Shown piece by piece: positions 20,532 to 30,282 of a stretch of 64,000 bases of DNA. Below the pieces are notes generated by a model. The model worked only from the letters and a program-made list of their open reading frames with translations, made no database searches and had not been told where the DNA came from. Source of the DNA: Dehalococcoidia bacterium. Lineage in GTDB: Bacteria > Chloroflexota > Dehalococcoidia > Tepidiformales > Tepidiformaceae. How positions within the stretch are numbered: position 1 is the first letter of the stretch; the number at the start of each line of letters is the position of its first letter. Location: NCBI GenBank assembly GCA_009839725.1, contig VXPF01000117.1:62001-126000 (forward strand), given 5' to 3'. The position numbers and the translations under genes were made by a program.

Positions 20532-21365
20532 CTAGGAGACCGCGGCGGCGTTGCGCGCGCGCGCCCACTCGTGGGCCTCGTCGGAGGCGACCCACTTGAT
20601 GGCGTTGGCGAGCAGCCGGCGGTAGTTCGCGTTGTTGTAGGAGGTGGGCACGTCGCCCGCCTGCACGTAGACGATGGGGCTGTTGCGGTAGTTCTTCGCC
20701 CAGACCACCAGGTTCGGCGTCGGCGGGTGGGTCCAGTCGCCGCGCTCGTACATGCGGCCGTCGTTCACGACCAGCGAGGGCGAGAAGAAGTTCCTGTAGG
20801 TGAAGTCGAAATCGCTGCGGACGAGGGGCACGAGGCTGTCCTCGTGGTAGGGCGCCAGGTAGATCTCGTCCTGCAACTCGAACGAGAGGTCGACGCCCTG
20901 GACGACGGGGTGGTCGGCCTCTTCGTCGACCACGCTGCAGGTGTGGTTGGCAGCGAGGAGGTAGCCGGAGTCGGGGTAGTCGACGCCGCGCAGGCTGCCG
21001 GGGTTGTAGAAGAAGCGGCCGCCGATGATCTCCGCGTACTCCTCCCAGGCGGGCCAGGAGCAGATGTTGTGGTGGATCATGACGAGGCCCTTGCCCTCTT
21101 CGGTGAGGCGCATGTAGCCGTCCTTCAACTCCTGGGGCGGATCCGGGGGACCACCGACGCCGAAGACGCCCGGCATCGAGTAGTCGACGATGCAGTCGTA
21201 CTCGCGGGAGTTCTCGGGCTGGAAGAAGAGCTGGGCGGCGGGCTGCTCGACGTGCGTCCACGCGGAGATCTCACCCTCCTGCTGGAACGCATCGAACATC
21301 TGGAAGAAGGGTTCGCGCTGGAAGGGATGCCCCTTCGAGGCGAGCAGGACGTTGGGGGCGCTCAT
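20532..21365 (-). CDS. ThuA-like domain protein
   Basis: 277 aa MSAPNVLLASKGHPFQREPFFQMFDAF...YDCIVDYSMPGV...GKGLVMIHHNICSWPAWEEYAEIIGGRFFYNPG. Confidence 0.8.
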   Translation of the reverse strand: MSAPNVLLASKGHPFQREPFFQMFDAFQQEGEISAWTHVEQPAAQLFFQPENSREYDCIVDYSMPGVFGVGGPPDPPQELKDGYMRLTEEGKGLVMIHHNICSWPAWEEYAEIIGGRFFYNPGSLRGVDYPDSGYLLAANHTCSVVDEEADHPVVQGVDLSFELQDEIYLAPYHEDSLVPLVRSDFDFTYRNFFSPSLVVNDGRMYERGDWTHPPTPNLVVWAKNYRNSPIVYVQAGDVPTSYNNANYRRLLANAIKWVASDEAHEWARARNAAAVS

Positions 21366-21534
21366 GGCTGTGTCCTCCGTCTGGTCCGGATTGGCTGGCG
21401 CATTCTACGAGGTTCGCGAGGGCGGCGGGGCCAGTCTCGGTGGGCGTCACCTTGGCTGCCGGAGGAATGGCGCACAGAGCCACCGGCAATGGTGTCTGGT
21501 TGCCATGATTGTGTCATGGCGGCAGACTGCGCCG

Positions 21535-23058
21535 ATGCTTGCACGCGTGCAGTCGAGCGCGGTCGTTGGGCTCGACGGCGTCATGGTCGACGTCGAGGTC
21601 GACATTTCCCGTGCGCAGAACCCGACGACGGCGATCGTCGGGCTGCCCGACGCGGCCGTACAGGAGTCGAAGGAGCGGGTGCGGGCAGCCATCCGCAATA
21701 GCGCGCTCACGTGGCCGTTCAACAGCCGCATCGTCGTGAATCTGGCGCCGGCCGACCTGCGCAAGGAGGGCCCCGCCTACGACCTGCCCATCGCAGCGGG
21801 AGTGATGGTCGCGAGCGGGCAGGTGGAAGCCGACCTCGGCGACGCGGTGTTCGTGGGGGAGCTGGCGCTCGATGGGGAGGTGCGGAGCGTGCGGGGGGCA
21901 CTGCCGATGGTGGCGGTGGCGCGGGACCGGGGCGCGCGGCGAGCGTTCGTGCCGGCCCCGAACGCGCCCGAGGCAGCACTGGTGGACGGGCTCGAGGTGT
22001 ATCCCGTGGAGTCGCTCACGCAGCTGGCGGCGCACCTGCTGGGGAAGGCGCCGATCGCCCCGTACTCGCCGGACGACATAGACGAGGACGCGGAGTCACT
22101 GGGCCCGGACCTGGCCGACGTCATCGGGCAAGAGCACGCGAAGCGGGCGCTGGCGATGGCCGCGGCGGGCGGTCACAACCTGCTGATGCGGGGTCCGCCC
22201 GGCAGCGGAAAGACGCTGCTGGCGCGGGCCATCCCCTCGATCCTGCCGCCGATGACGAACGACGAGGCGCTGGAGGTGACGCGCATCTACAGCGTCGCGG
22301 GCCTCCTGCCGGCAGGCGCGGGGCTCGTGCGCGAGCGGCCGTTCCGGGCGCCCCACCACACGATCTCGCACGCGGGACTGGTGGGGGGAGGGTCCGTGCC
22401 GCGACCGGGAGAGATCACCCTGAGCCACCACGGCGTGCTCTTCCTCGATGAGCTTCCCGAGTTCGGGACGCAGGTGCTGGAGGTGCTGCGCCAGCCTCTG
22501 GAGGACCGCATCGTGACCATCAGCCGGGCGCGGCAATCGGCCACGTTCCCGGCGAGCTTCGCGCTGGTGGCGGCGCAGAACCCCTGTCCCTGCGGCTACC
22601 TCGGCGACCCCGTGCGGGAGTGCCGCTGTCCGGCGAACGCGGCGGCCCGCTACCAGCGGCGCGTCTCGGGGCCGGTGCTGGACCGGATCGACATCTTCAT
22701 CGACGTGCCCCGCGTCGACTACGAGAAGCTGGCGGCGGGGGCGAAGGGGGAGGCGTCGTCGGTGGTGGCGGCGCGGGTGCGGGAGGTGCGGGCGATCCAG
22801 CGGGAGCGCTTCGCGGGGACGGCCACGCGCCTGAACGCGGAGATGGGGCCGACGGAGGTGCGGGAGCACGCCCAGTGGAAGCTGGACGAGCAGGCGCAAC
22901 GCATCCTGAGCCAGGCGACGGCGCAGATGGCGCTCTCGGCACGGGCGTTCCACCGCGTGCTCAAGGTCGCGCGCACGGTGGCGGACTTCGACGGCAGCGA
23001 TGTGATCGGGAGCGCGCACGTGGCGGAGGCGTTGCAGTACCGGGAGCGGGCGGAGTAG
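21535..23058 (+). CDS. YifB/ComM family Mg-chelatase-like AAA ATPase
   Basis: MLARVQSSAVVGLDGVMVDVEVDISRAQNPTTAIVGLPDAAVQESKERVRAAIRNS; GPPGSGKTLLARAIPSILPPM; C-terminal Mg_chelatase domain. Confidence 0.95.
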   Translation: MLARVQSSAVVGLDGVMVDVEVDISRAQNPTTAIVGLPDAAVQESKERVRAAIRNSALTWPFNSRIVVNLAPADLRKEGPAYDLPIAAGVMVASGQVEADLGDAVFVGELALDGEVRSVRGALPMVAVARDRGARRAFVPAPNAPEAALVDGLEVYPVESLTQLAAHLLGKAPIAPYSPDDIDEDAESLGPDLADVIGQEHAKRALAMAAAGGHNLLMRGPPGSGKTLLARAIPSILPPMTNDEALEVTRIYSVAGLLPAGAGLVRERPFRAPHHTISHAGLVGGGSVPRPGEITLSHHGVLFLDELPEFGTQVLEVLRQPLEDRIVTISRARQSATFPASFALVAAQNPCPCGYLGDPVRECRCPANAAARYQRRVSGPVLDRIDIFIDVPRVDYEKLAAGAKGEASSVVAARVREVRAIQRERFAGTATRLNAEMGPTEVREHAQWKLDEQAQRILSQATAQMALSARAFHRVLKVARTVADFDGSDVIGSAHVAEALQYRERAE

Positions 23059-23082
23059 GCAAACACGGTTAGAACATACGTG

Positions 23083-23111
23083 TTGACAGGCGAACGGACG
23101 TTCGCTATGGT
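23083..23111 (+). promoter_or_regulatory. SOS (LexA-type) promoter: TTGACA-17 bp-TATGGT with LexA box in spacer
   Basis: -35 TTGACA 23083..23088; LexA/DinR box CGAACGGACGTTCG 23091..23104 (perfect CGAACRNRYGTTYG); -10 TATGGT 23106..23111. Confidence 0.8.
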
Positions 23112-23141
23112 GTTCGGACCCTGCGAACGGATGTGCTAGCC

Positions 23142-23399
23142 ATGGTGAACACCATCCCCACCATCATCGTCGAAGTTCTCCTCGCCGGATCTGCGGTCGC
23201 GCTTCTTGGAGCGACCATTCGCTCCATGCTTCCGCGGCGGGGAGCGCGGCGCCGGGGTGGGTTGCGCGTGCTGGACGTCCCGCGAGTGGCCCTGTGGCAA
23301 CCGCGGCGGCGGTCCGTTCGAGGAGAGTTGCGTCCGGCCCTGGGCCGCGTGGAACCCCTCGCCACGCGGCGCCAGGAGCTGGCGCGGCGCGCTTCGTAG
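23142..23399 (+). CDS. small putative SOS-induced membrane protein (N-terminal TM, basic tail)
   Basis: 85 aa from ATG (GTG at 23133 also in frame): MVNTIPTIIVEVLLAGSAVALLGATIRSMLPRRGARRRGG...; GC3-rich codons; about 30 nt below the -10. Confidence 0.7.
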   Translation: MVNTIPTIIVEVLLAGSAVALLGATIRSMLPRRGARRRGGLRVLDVPRVALWQPRRRSVRGELRPALGRVEPLATRRQELARRAS

Positions 23400-23403
23400 C
23401 AGC

Positions 23404-25599
23404 CTAGTTGGTCTTGCGCGCGCAGCTGCGCACGCCGCGAATCGTCTCGATTCGGGTGAGCAGCCTCGATATCTGTGACAACCCGCTTGTTTCCAGCGTG
23501 GCGAGGACGGAAACGGTTCCGTTGCCGTTCTTGGTCGTGTTGACGTTGACCATGTTGACGTCTTCCGCCGCCACCAGCGTGCTGATATCGCGAAGAAGCC
23601 CGACGCGGTCCCAGGCGTCGATGTGGACGGTGGCCGGGTAGCGCTGCTCGTCAGTGCGGCCCCAGTCGAGATCGATGAGGCGGTCGGGCTCGCGCTCGTG
23701 CAGGACGTTGTGGCAATCGGCGCGGTGGACGGTGACGCCACGGCTGCGCGTGACGTAGCCGCGCACGCTGTCTCCGGGCACGGGATTGCAGCAGCGCGCG
23801 AGGGTTGTCTCCAGGCCTCCGGCGGCGAGGCCGCGCAGGCCCGGGCCGCTGCCCGGGCTGGAGGGACGGCCCAGGGGAATCTCGTCGAGGTCGTCGGGTT
23901 CGTGGTGCTGCTGGAGGAGGGCGCTCGCCTTGTGCGTGACCGATTCGACGCTGACATCGCCGTAGCCGATGTTGGCGAGCAGGTCGTTCCAGGTCTTTCC
24001 GGGGAAGAGGGCAACGAGCTCGTCCTGGTGGTCGGCGATGTCGAAGCCGAGGCGGCGCAGCTCGCGCTCCAGCATGTCGCGCCCGCGATCGATGCTCTCC
24101 GCCTTGCGCTGCTTGCGGAACCATTGCCGCACCTTCTGGCGGCCGGTGGTGGTCTGCAGGTAGCCGAGGCTCTCGCTGAGCCAGTCGCGCGAGGGGCCGC
24201 TGCGGGAGCGGCTGCGCATGATCTCGACGACGTCGCCGTTCTGCAGGGTTGAGTTGAGCGCCGCCATCTTGCCGTTGACCTTGGCGCCGATGGTCTGGTG
24301 GCCGAGGTCGGTGTGGATGCGGTAGGCGAAGTCGAGGGGGGTGGCGCCGGCGGGGAGGTCGAGCACATCGCCCCGGGGCGAGAGCACGAACACCTGGTCG
24401 TCGAACACGTCGGTCTTGACGCTCTCGACGAACTCCTCGGCGCCCGAAAGTTCGCGCTGCCACTCAAGCAGCTGGCGCAGCCAGGCGATGCGCTCCTCAT
24501 CCTGGGAAGAGCGGTCGGTGGACCCCTTGTAGCGCCAGTGGGCGGCGACGCCGTACTCGGCCACGCGGTGCATCTCGTAGGTGCGGATCTGCACTTCGAG
24601 GGGGCGGTTTCCCGGGCCGATGACGGTCGTGTGCAGGGACTGGTACATGCTCGCCTTGGGGCTGGCGATGTAGTCATCGAACTGCCCCGGGAGGGGACGC
24701 CAGGTGGAGTGGACCACGCCGAGGGCGGCGTAGCAGTCGGAGACGTCCTTCACGAGGATGCGGAGGGCGAGGAGGTCGTAAATCTGATCGAAAGACTTGG
24801 CCTCGCGGCCGTAGCGATTCGCCTTCTGGAAGATGGAGTAGATGTGCTTGGCGCGGCCGGTCACCTCGGCCTCGATGCGGGCGTCGTCGAGCTGGGTTCG
24901 CAGCCCCGCGGCGACGTCCTCGATGTAGCGTTCGCGGGCAAGCCGGGTCGCGTCGAGGCGGGCGGCAATCTCCTGGTAGCGCTCCGGCTCGAGGTAACGG
25001 AAGGCGAGATCCTCCAGCTCCCACTTGATCTGCCAGATCCCGAGGCGGGTCGCGAGTGGGGCGAAGATCTCCATGGTCTCGCGGGCGATGCGGTGCTGCT
25101 TCTCATCGGAGAGCGCATAGAGCGTGCGCATGTTGTGGAGGCGATCGCAGAGCTTGATGAGGACGACGCGCACGTCGGCGGCCATAGCGAGCAGCATCTT
25201 GCGGAGGTTCTGGGCCTGGACCCCGCCGCCCTCCTCCTCCGTCACGCGCAGGGGGAGGCTATCGAGCTTGGTCAGCCCCTCGACGAGCTGGGCGGCGTCG
25301 TCGCCGAAGCGGTCGGCGATCTCCTCGTTGGGCACGCCGCAGTCCTCCTGCACGTCGTGCAGGAGGGCGGCGATGAGGGAAGGCTGGTCGAGCTCGAGCC
25401 CGGCGACGAGCTTGGTCACTTCCAGGGGATGGGTGATGTAGGGGTCGCCGGTGCGGCGCATCTGGCCCTGGTGGCTCTTCTCGGCGAAGGCGTAGGCCTC
25501 GGCGATACGCTCGACTCGCTCGGATGGGAGGTAGCTCCCGACGGTGTCGAGGAGGTCCGTGACGGCGGTGGTTTCCGGAGAGCTCTCCAGGACGCTCAC
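23404..25599 (-). CDS. relA: RelA/SpoT bifunctional (p)ppGpp synthetase/hydrolase
   Basis: 731 aa; HD domain, RelA_SpoT, TGS (VLSPRGDVLDLPAGATPLDFAYRIHTDLGH), C-terminal ACT. Confidence 0.96.
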   Translation of the reverse strand: MSVLESSPETTAVTDLLDTVGSYLPSERVERIAEAYAFAEKSHQGQMRRTGDPYITHPLEVTKLVAGLELDQPSLIAALLHDVQEDCGVPNEEIADRFGDDAAQLVEGLTKLDSLPLRVTEEEGGGVQAQNLRKMLLAMAADVRVVLIKLCDRLHNMRTLYALSDEKQHRIARETMEIFAPLATRLGIWQIKWELEDLAFRYLEPERYQEIAARLDATRLARERYIEDVAAGLRTQLDDARIEAEVTGRAKHIYSIFQKANRYGREAKSFDQIYDLLALRILVKDVSDCYAALGVVHSTWRPLPGQFDDYIASPKASMYQSLHTTVIGPGNRPLEVQIRTYEMHRVAEYGVAAHWRYKGSTDRSSQDEERIAWLRQLLEWQRELSGAEEFVESVKTDVFDDQVFVLSPRGDVLDLPAGATPLDFAYRIHTDLGHQTIGAKVNGKMAALNSTLQNGDVVEIMRSRSRSGPSRDWLSESLGYLQTTTGRQKVRQWFRKQRKAESIDRGRDMLERELRRLGFDIADHQDELVALFPGKTWNDLLANIGYGDVSVESVTHKASALLQQHHEPDDLDEIPLGRPSSPGSGPGLRGLAAGGLETTLARCCNPVPGDSVRGYVTRSRGVTVHRADCHNVLHEREPDRLIDLDWGRTDEQRYPATVHIDAWDRVGLLRDISTLVAAEDVNMVNVNTTKNGNGTVSVLATLETSGLSQISRLLTRIETIRGVRSCARKTN

Positions 25600-25668
25600 A
25601 CGCTTTCTCGTTGGGCCTTTTCTGCCAGTATCTTAGCAGGCAACCCCACTACACCTGACGGGATGGGC

Positions 25669-26943
25669 ATGAGCGGACGGTACCAGACGCCGCGGGGGAC
25701 GGAGGACATCCTCCCCGAAGAGCAGCCGTACTGGCGCGCGATTCGCGACGCCGCCGAGGACGTGACGCGGCTGTTCGGCTACGAGCGGCTCGATACGCCG
25801 ACCTTCGAGGACGCCGCCCTCTTCGAGAAGGGGACGGGCGACACGACGGACATCGTCGAGAAGGAGATGTACGGCTTCGAGGACCAGGGGGGCGAGTCGC
25901 TCTCGCTCATCCCGGAGGCGACGCCGGCTATCTGCCGGGCCTACCTCGAGCACGGGCTCGCCAGCCGTCCGCAACCGGTGCGGCTCTTCACGATCGCGCG
26001 CATGTTCCGCTACAACCGCCCGCAGCTCGGGCGGCTGCGCCAGTTCAACCAGTTCGACTGCGAGGTGCTGGGCTCGGACACGGCGTTGGTCGACGCCGAG
26101 CTGATCGAGCTGCACTGGCGCTTCTACGAGCGGCTCGGACTGCGCGACCTGGAGATCCGGCTGGGGAGCATCGACGACCCGGAGCCGCGCCGCGCCTATC
26201 TCGACCGGCTGCGCGCGTACTACCTGCCCCTCCGGGACCAGCTCTCGGAAGACAGCCAGCGCCGGCTCGAGCGCAACCCCCTGCGCCTGCTCGACAGCAA
26301 CGACCCGGGCGACCAGGCGCTGCGCGAGGGCGCGCCGACGATGATCGACGCGCTGAGCGCGGAGGCGAGGGAGCACTTCGAGGGCGTGAAGGACGCACTC
26401 ACGGCGGCGGGCGTGCCCTTCGTGGTCGACCCGCTGCTGGTGCGGGGGCTCGACTACTACAACCGCACGGTCTGGGAGATCGTGCCGAAGGGCGACGGGC
26501 GCCAGCAGAGCTCGATCGGCGCAGGCGGGCGGTACGACGGCCTGATCGAGACGATCGGGGGCAAGCCCACGCCGGCGAGCGGCTTCGCCACCGGCCTCGA
26601 GCGGGTGATCATCGAGATGAAGCGGCAGGAGCTGACCCTGGCCGAGGCCGGGGCGCCCGACGTGTTCATCGTGCACGCCGGCGAGGAGGGGGCGCGGGGG
26701 GCGGTGCGCGCGGGCGCGGACCTGCGCGCCGCGGGCTTCGTGACGCTGCTGGGGGAGTCGGGGCGCTCGTTCCGGGCGCAGCTGCGCCGCGCGAACGGGA
26801 GCGGTGCGCGGTTCGCGGTCATCATCGGGGAGGACGAGGCGGCGCGGGGCGTGGCCGCGCTGAAGGACCTGCGCGAAGAGGGGGAGCAGGAGGACGTTCC
26901 CCTCGGCGAAGTCGCCGCCCGGCTCGGCCGGGAGCTGCGCTAG
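25669..26943 (+). CDS. hisS: histidyl-tRNA synthetase
   Basis: [21 protein letters not shown]...[24 protein letters not shown]...[15 protein letters not shown]...GGRYDGL. Confidence 0.96.
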   Translation: MSGRYQTPRGTEDILPEEQPYWRAIRDAAEDVTRLFGYERLDTPTFEDAALFEKGTGDTTDIVEKEMYGFEDQGGESLSLIPEATPAICRAYLEHGLASRPQPVRLFTIARMFRYNRPQLGRLRQFNQFDCEVLGSDTALVDAELIELHWRFYERLGLRDLEIRLGSIDDPEPRRAYLDRLRAYYLPLRDQLSEDSQRRLERNPLRLLDSNDPGDQALREGAPTMIDALSAEAREHFEGVKDALTAAGVPFVVDPLLVRGLDYYNRTVWEIVPKGDGRQQSSIGAGGRYDGLIETIGGKPTPASGFATGLERVIIEMKRQELTLAEAGAPDVFIVHAGEEGARGAVRAGADLRAAGFVTLLGESGRSFRAQLRRANGSGARFAVIIGEDEAARGVAALKDLREEGEQEDVPLGEVAARLGRELR

Positions 26944-26980
26944 CCGAGCGCGAAGGGCGTGCCGCCCGCAGAATAGACCC

Positions 26981-28057
26981 ATGGACGAGGCCGTTCGCCA
27001 GAGGCTCAGCGAGATCCGGGTCCGATTCGACGCGATCACGGAGGAGATGGGGCAACCCGAGGTTGCCGCCGACTACGACCAGGTCGCGAAGCTTGCGCGC
27101 GAGCGCTCCGAGATCGCACCGATAGTCGAGCTGCTGACCGCGTACACCGAGGCTGAATCGGCCCGTGCGGACGCGCAGGAGCTGCTGGACGAGGGCGACG
27201 AGGAGATGCGCGAGCTGGCGGAGGCGGAGCTCGCCGGGGCCGACGAGAAGCTGGAGCAGCTCGACGGGGAGATCCTGCGGGCGCTCCTGCCGAAGGACGA
27301 GCGCGACAGCCGCAACGTGATCATGGAGATCCGGGCGGGGACGGGCGGCGAGGAGGCGGCCCTGTTCGCGCAGGAGCTGTACCGCGCCTACTACCGCTAC
27401 GCCGAGCGGCGCGGCTGGCGCACGCAGGTGCTGAACGTCTCGGAGACGGGCCTCGGCGGGTACAAGGAGGTCATCTTCAGCGTGACCGGCGAGGGCGCCT
27501 TCTCGAGGCTGAAGTACGAGAGCGGCGTTCACCGCGTCCAGCGCGTACCCGAGACGGAGGCGCAGGGCCGGATTCACACCTCCACGGCCACGGCGGCGGT
27601 CCTGCCCGAGGCGGAAGAGGTGGACGTGGACGTCCAGGAGAAGGACCTGCGGGTCGACATCTTCCACGCCTCGGGGGCGGGCGGCCAGAACGTGAACAAG
27701 GTCGCGACGGCCGTGCGCTTGACCCACCTCCCCACGGGGCAGGTGGTGGTGTGCCAGGACGAGCGCTCGCAGCTCAAGAACCGGGCGAAGGCGATGACGG
27801 TCCTGCGCTCGCGGCTGCTGGCGATGGAGCAGGAAAAGCAGGAGGCGGAGCTGGCGGCCGATCGCCGCACGCAGGTGGGGAGCGGCGACCGCAGCGAGAA
27901 GATCAGGACCTACAACTTCCCGCAGGACCGAATCACGGACCACCGCATCGGGCTGACCGTGCACAACATCCCCGACCGGCTGGACGGCAACATCGACGAC
28001 ATCATCGATGCCGTGGCGGCGGCGGAAGAGGCTGCGAAGCTGCAGGCGACGGCGTGA
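26981..28057 (+). CDS. prfA: peptide chain release factor 1
   Basis: 358 aa; [21 protein letters not shown] motif [13 protein letters not shown]. Confidence 0.97.
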   Translation: MDEAVRQRLSEIRVRFDAITEEMGQPEVAADYDQVAKLARERSEIAPIVELLTAYTEAESARADAQELLDEGDEEMRELAEAELAGADEKLEQLDGEILRALLPKDERDSRNVIMEIRAGTGGEEAALFAQELYRAYYRYAERRGWRTQVLNVSETGLGGYKEVIFSVTGEGAFSRLKYESGVHRVQRVPETEAQGRIHTSTATAAVLPEAEEVDVDVQEKDLRVDIFHASGAGGQNVNKVATAVRLTHLPTGQVVVCQDERSQLKNRAKAMTVLRSRLLAMEQEKQEAELAADRRTQVGSGDRSEKIRTYNFPQDRITDHRIGLTVHNIPDRLDGNIDDIIDAVAAAEEAAKLQATA

Positions 28058-28875
28058 AAGCCCGGGAGGCGGCGGCTCAGGTTCGCGCCGAGCTGGAAGC
28101 CGCCGGCATTCCCGATGCGGCCATGGAGGCGGAACTGCTCACGCGCCACGCGAGCGGACTCAGCCGGAGCGCGTTCTTCGCCGACGAGCCCGTGGCGGAG
28201 GGCGCCTGGGACGAGCTCCGGGCGCTCATGACGCGAAGGCTCCGGCGCGAGCCAACCCCCTACCTGACGGGATTGCGGGAGTTTCACGGACTCGAGCTGG
28301 TGGTGGGGCCGGGCGCCCTTATCCCACGGCCGGAGACGGAGCTGCTGGTGGAGGTGGGGCTGCGCGAGCTCGAACGCGACCCGGCGGCGACCGTGCTCGA
28401 CCTGGGCACGGGCTGCGGGGCCATCGCTATCGCCGTAGCGAAAGCGGCGCCGGGGACGCGCGTGATCGCGGCCGATGTGAGCGCCGAAGCCCTGCGGGTC
28501 GCGGCCCTGAACGTGAAGCGGCACGGCGTGCCGGTCTCGCTCGTGCAGAGCGACCTGGCACGGGCCATCCGTCGGGCGGACATCATCCTGGCGAACCTGC
28601 CGTACGTGCCCGAGGGCATCATCGAGACGTTGCAGCCCGAGGTTCAGCACTACGAACCGCGCGTCGCGCTCAACGGCGGCGAGGACGGGCTCGACCTCGT
28701 GCGGGCGCTGCTCGCGGACTGCGAGTCGCGATTGCGGCCGCGGCTGGTGGCCTTCGAAATCGGGATGGGGCAGGCCAGGCACGTGGTGGAGGCGGCGGAG
28801 GCGCTGGGGGCGGAAGCGGGCATCGAGCACGACCTGGTGGGGTGGGAACGGGTGGTCACGGCACGGTGGGCGTGA
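28054..28875 (+). CDS. prmC: peptide chain release factor N5-glutamine methyltransferase
   Basis: GTG start overlaps the prfA stop (GTGA). [39 protein letters not shown] (NPPY-like). Confidence 0.94.
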   Translation: MKAREAAAQVRAELEAAGIPDAAMEAELLTRHASGLSRSAFFADEPVAEGAWDELRALMTRRLRREPTPYLTGLREFHGLELVVGPGALIPRPETELLVEVGLRELERDPAATVLDLGTGCGAIAIAVAKAAPGTRVIAADVSAEALRVAALNVKRHGVPVSLVQSDLARAIRRADIILANLPYVPEGIIETLQPEVQHYEPRVALNGGEDGLDLVRALLADCESRLRPRLVAFEIGMGQARHVVEAAEALGAEAGIEHDLVGWERVVTARWA

Positions 28876-29657
28876 AACTGATCGCCCTCGATATAGACGG
28901 CACGCTCCTGCCCTACGAGGGACCGTACAAGGGGGAGCTCTCGCCGCGCCTGCGGGCGGCGGTACGGGCGCTCGTGGAGCACGGCCACACGGTCATGCTG
29001 GCGAGCGGGCGGATGCGGGCAGGCGTCATGAGCATCGCCCGCGAGCTTGGTCTCGACACGCCCTTCGTCGCGCAGGAGGGCTGCCTGATCGCGGAGGCGA
29101 GTGGGAAGATCGTGCAGGAGATCAAGCTGGAGCGGCGGCTGGCGCTGGCCGTCTCCGACTACGCGCGCGAAGCGGGCTACGCCTACGAGTGGTTCAGCTC
29201 GGATCGCTATGCGGTGACGGAGCGGTCGCCGGCCACGGACTACTACTCGGAGCTGGGCGAGGTGACGCCGGAGTACCACCCACGGCCGGAGTCGCTGGGC
29301 TTCGAGCCGAGCGGGGTGGGGGTGCTGGGCGACCGGGACAGCTCGTCGGAGGTGCACAGGACCCTCGACGCGCTGCACGGGGACTCGCTCCACCTGCTCG
29401 ACTTCCCCTTCGTGACGGTCGCGCTGGCGCCGGAGGCGACCAAGGGGAACGCCCTCTCGCTCATCGCCGGCGACCTCGGCGTCGCACGCAGCGAGACGGT
29501 CGCGATCGGGGACAGCGTGAACGATGTCTCCATGCTCGCGTGGGCGGGGCGGGGCCTCGCGACGGCGAAGGCCGATCCCCGTGCACAGGCAGCCGCCAAC
29601 GAGTCCCTCCCGGACGAGGTGGACGCGGTGGCGCAGGCGCTCGAGGAGCTGCTCTAG
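28872..29657 (+). CDS. Cof-type HAD family hydrolase
   Basis: [24 protein letters not shown]...VLASGRM...EATKGNALSLIAGDLGV...AIGDSVNDVSML. Confidence 0.9.
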   Translation: MKLIALDIDGTLLPYEGPYKGELSPRLRAAVRALVEHGHTVMLASGRMRAGVMSIARELGLDTPFVAQEGCLIAEASGKIVQEIKLERRLALAVSDYAREAGYAYEWFSSDRYAVTERSPATDYYSELGEVTPEYHPRPESLGFEPSGVGVLGDRDSSSEVHRTLDALHGDSLHLLDFPFVTVALAPEATKGNALSLIAGDLGVARSETVAIGDSVNDVSMLAWAGRGLATAKADPRAQAAANESLPDEVDAVAQALEELL

Positions 29658-30250
29658 CCCTCCGGGTCGATGCGGTGCCAGATACGGAGGAGGACGAGCG
29701 CGATCCCGAGGATGAGGATGGCCGCCAGCGTGACCGGCAGGACAACTCGCAGCCAGTCGATGGAGGCGCCCTCGGACTCGTCGACGGCAAGAACGGCGTA
29801 CTGGCCGCTCACCTCGCGGATGCGTGAGACGAGCTCGTCCTCGGGGAGGGACACGGGCGCGTCTCCACCGTTGGTCGCGATGCCGCCCTCGACCACGAAG
29901 AGGGCGGCGGGGACGGGCCACTGGAACGTGCGCCCATCCCGGCGGAGGCCGACGACGACGCGGGCGCCCTCGGACGGTTCTTCGGCGCGAGGGCACTCGG
30001 ATGGGGCGGTCGAGAACCTGAGGTCCTGGGCGATGGCGGAGCCCTTCAGGTAGACCTCGGGCTGGACCGCCGGCGCCCCACCGAGCGCCACTACCTCGCC
30101 GACAACGATCACGTCCAGGTCCTCGATGGACGCCCAGAGGTCATCCAGGTCGAAGTGGGGGCAGTCGTCGTGGGCGCGGGCCGTTTCGGCTTGCGCCGTC
30201 GCGAGCCCGACAAGAGCTGTCGCCAGCGCGAAGAGCGCCGCGAAGACCAC
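29654..30250 (-). CDS. secreted/membrane protein of unknown function (signal peptide, C-terminal TM)
   Basis: 198 aa VVFAALFALATALVGLATAQAETARAHDD...SIDWLRVVLPVTLAAILILGIALVLLRIWHRIDPEG; start uncertain. Confidence 0.65.
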   Translation of the reverse strand: MVFAALFALATALVGLATAQAETARAHDDCPHFDLDDLWASIEDLDVIVVGEVVALGGAPAVQPEVYLKGSAIAQDLRFSTAPSECPRAEEPSEGARVVVGLRRDGRTFQWPVPAALFVVEGGIATNGGDAPVSLPEDELVSRIREVSGQYAVLAVDESEGASIDWLRVVLPVTLAAILILGIALVLLRIWHRIDPEG

Positions 30251-30282
30251 CCGGGGAGCGCCGGTCGTTTCCGTCGGACGGC

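Noticed and set aside
24298-25662. 5' half of the 881-aa ORF preceding HisS
   Set aside because: Antisense to relA; true HisS starts at 25663/25669 ([13 protein letters not shown]).
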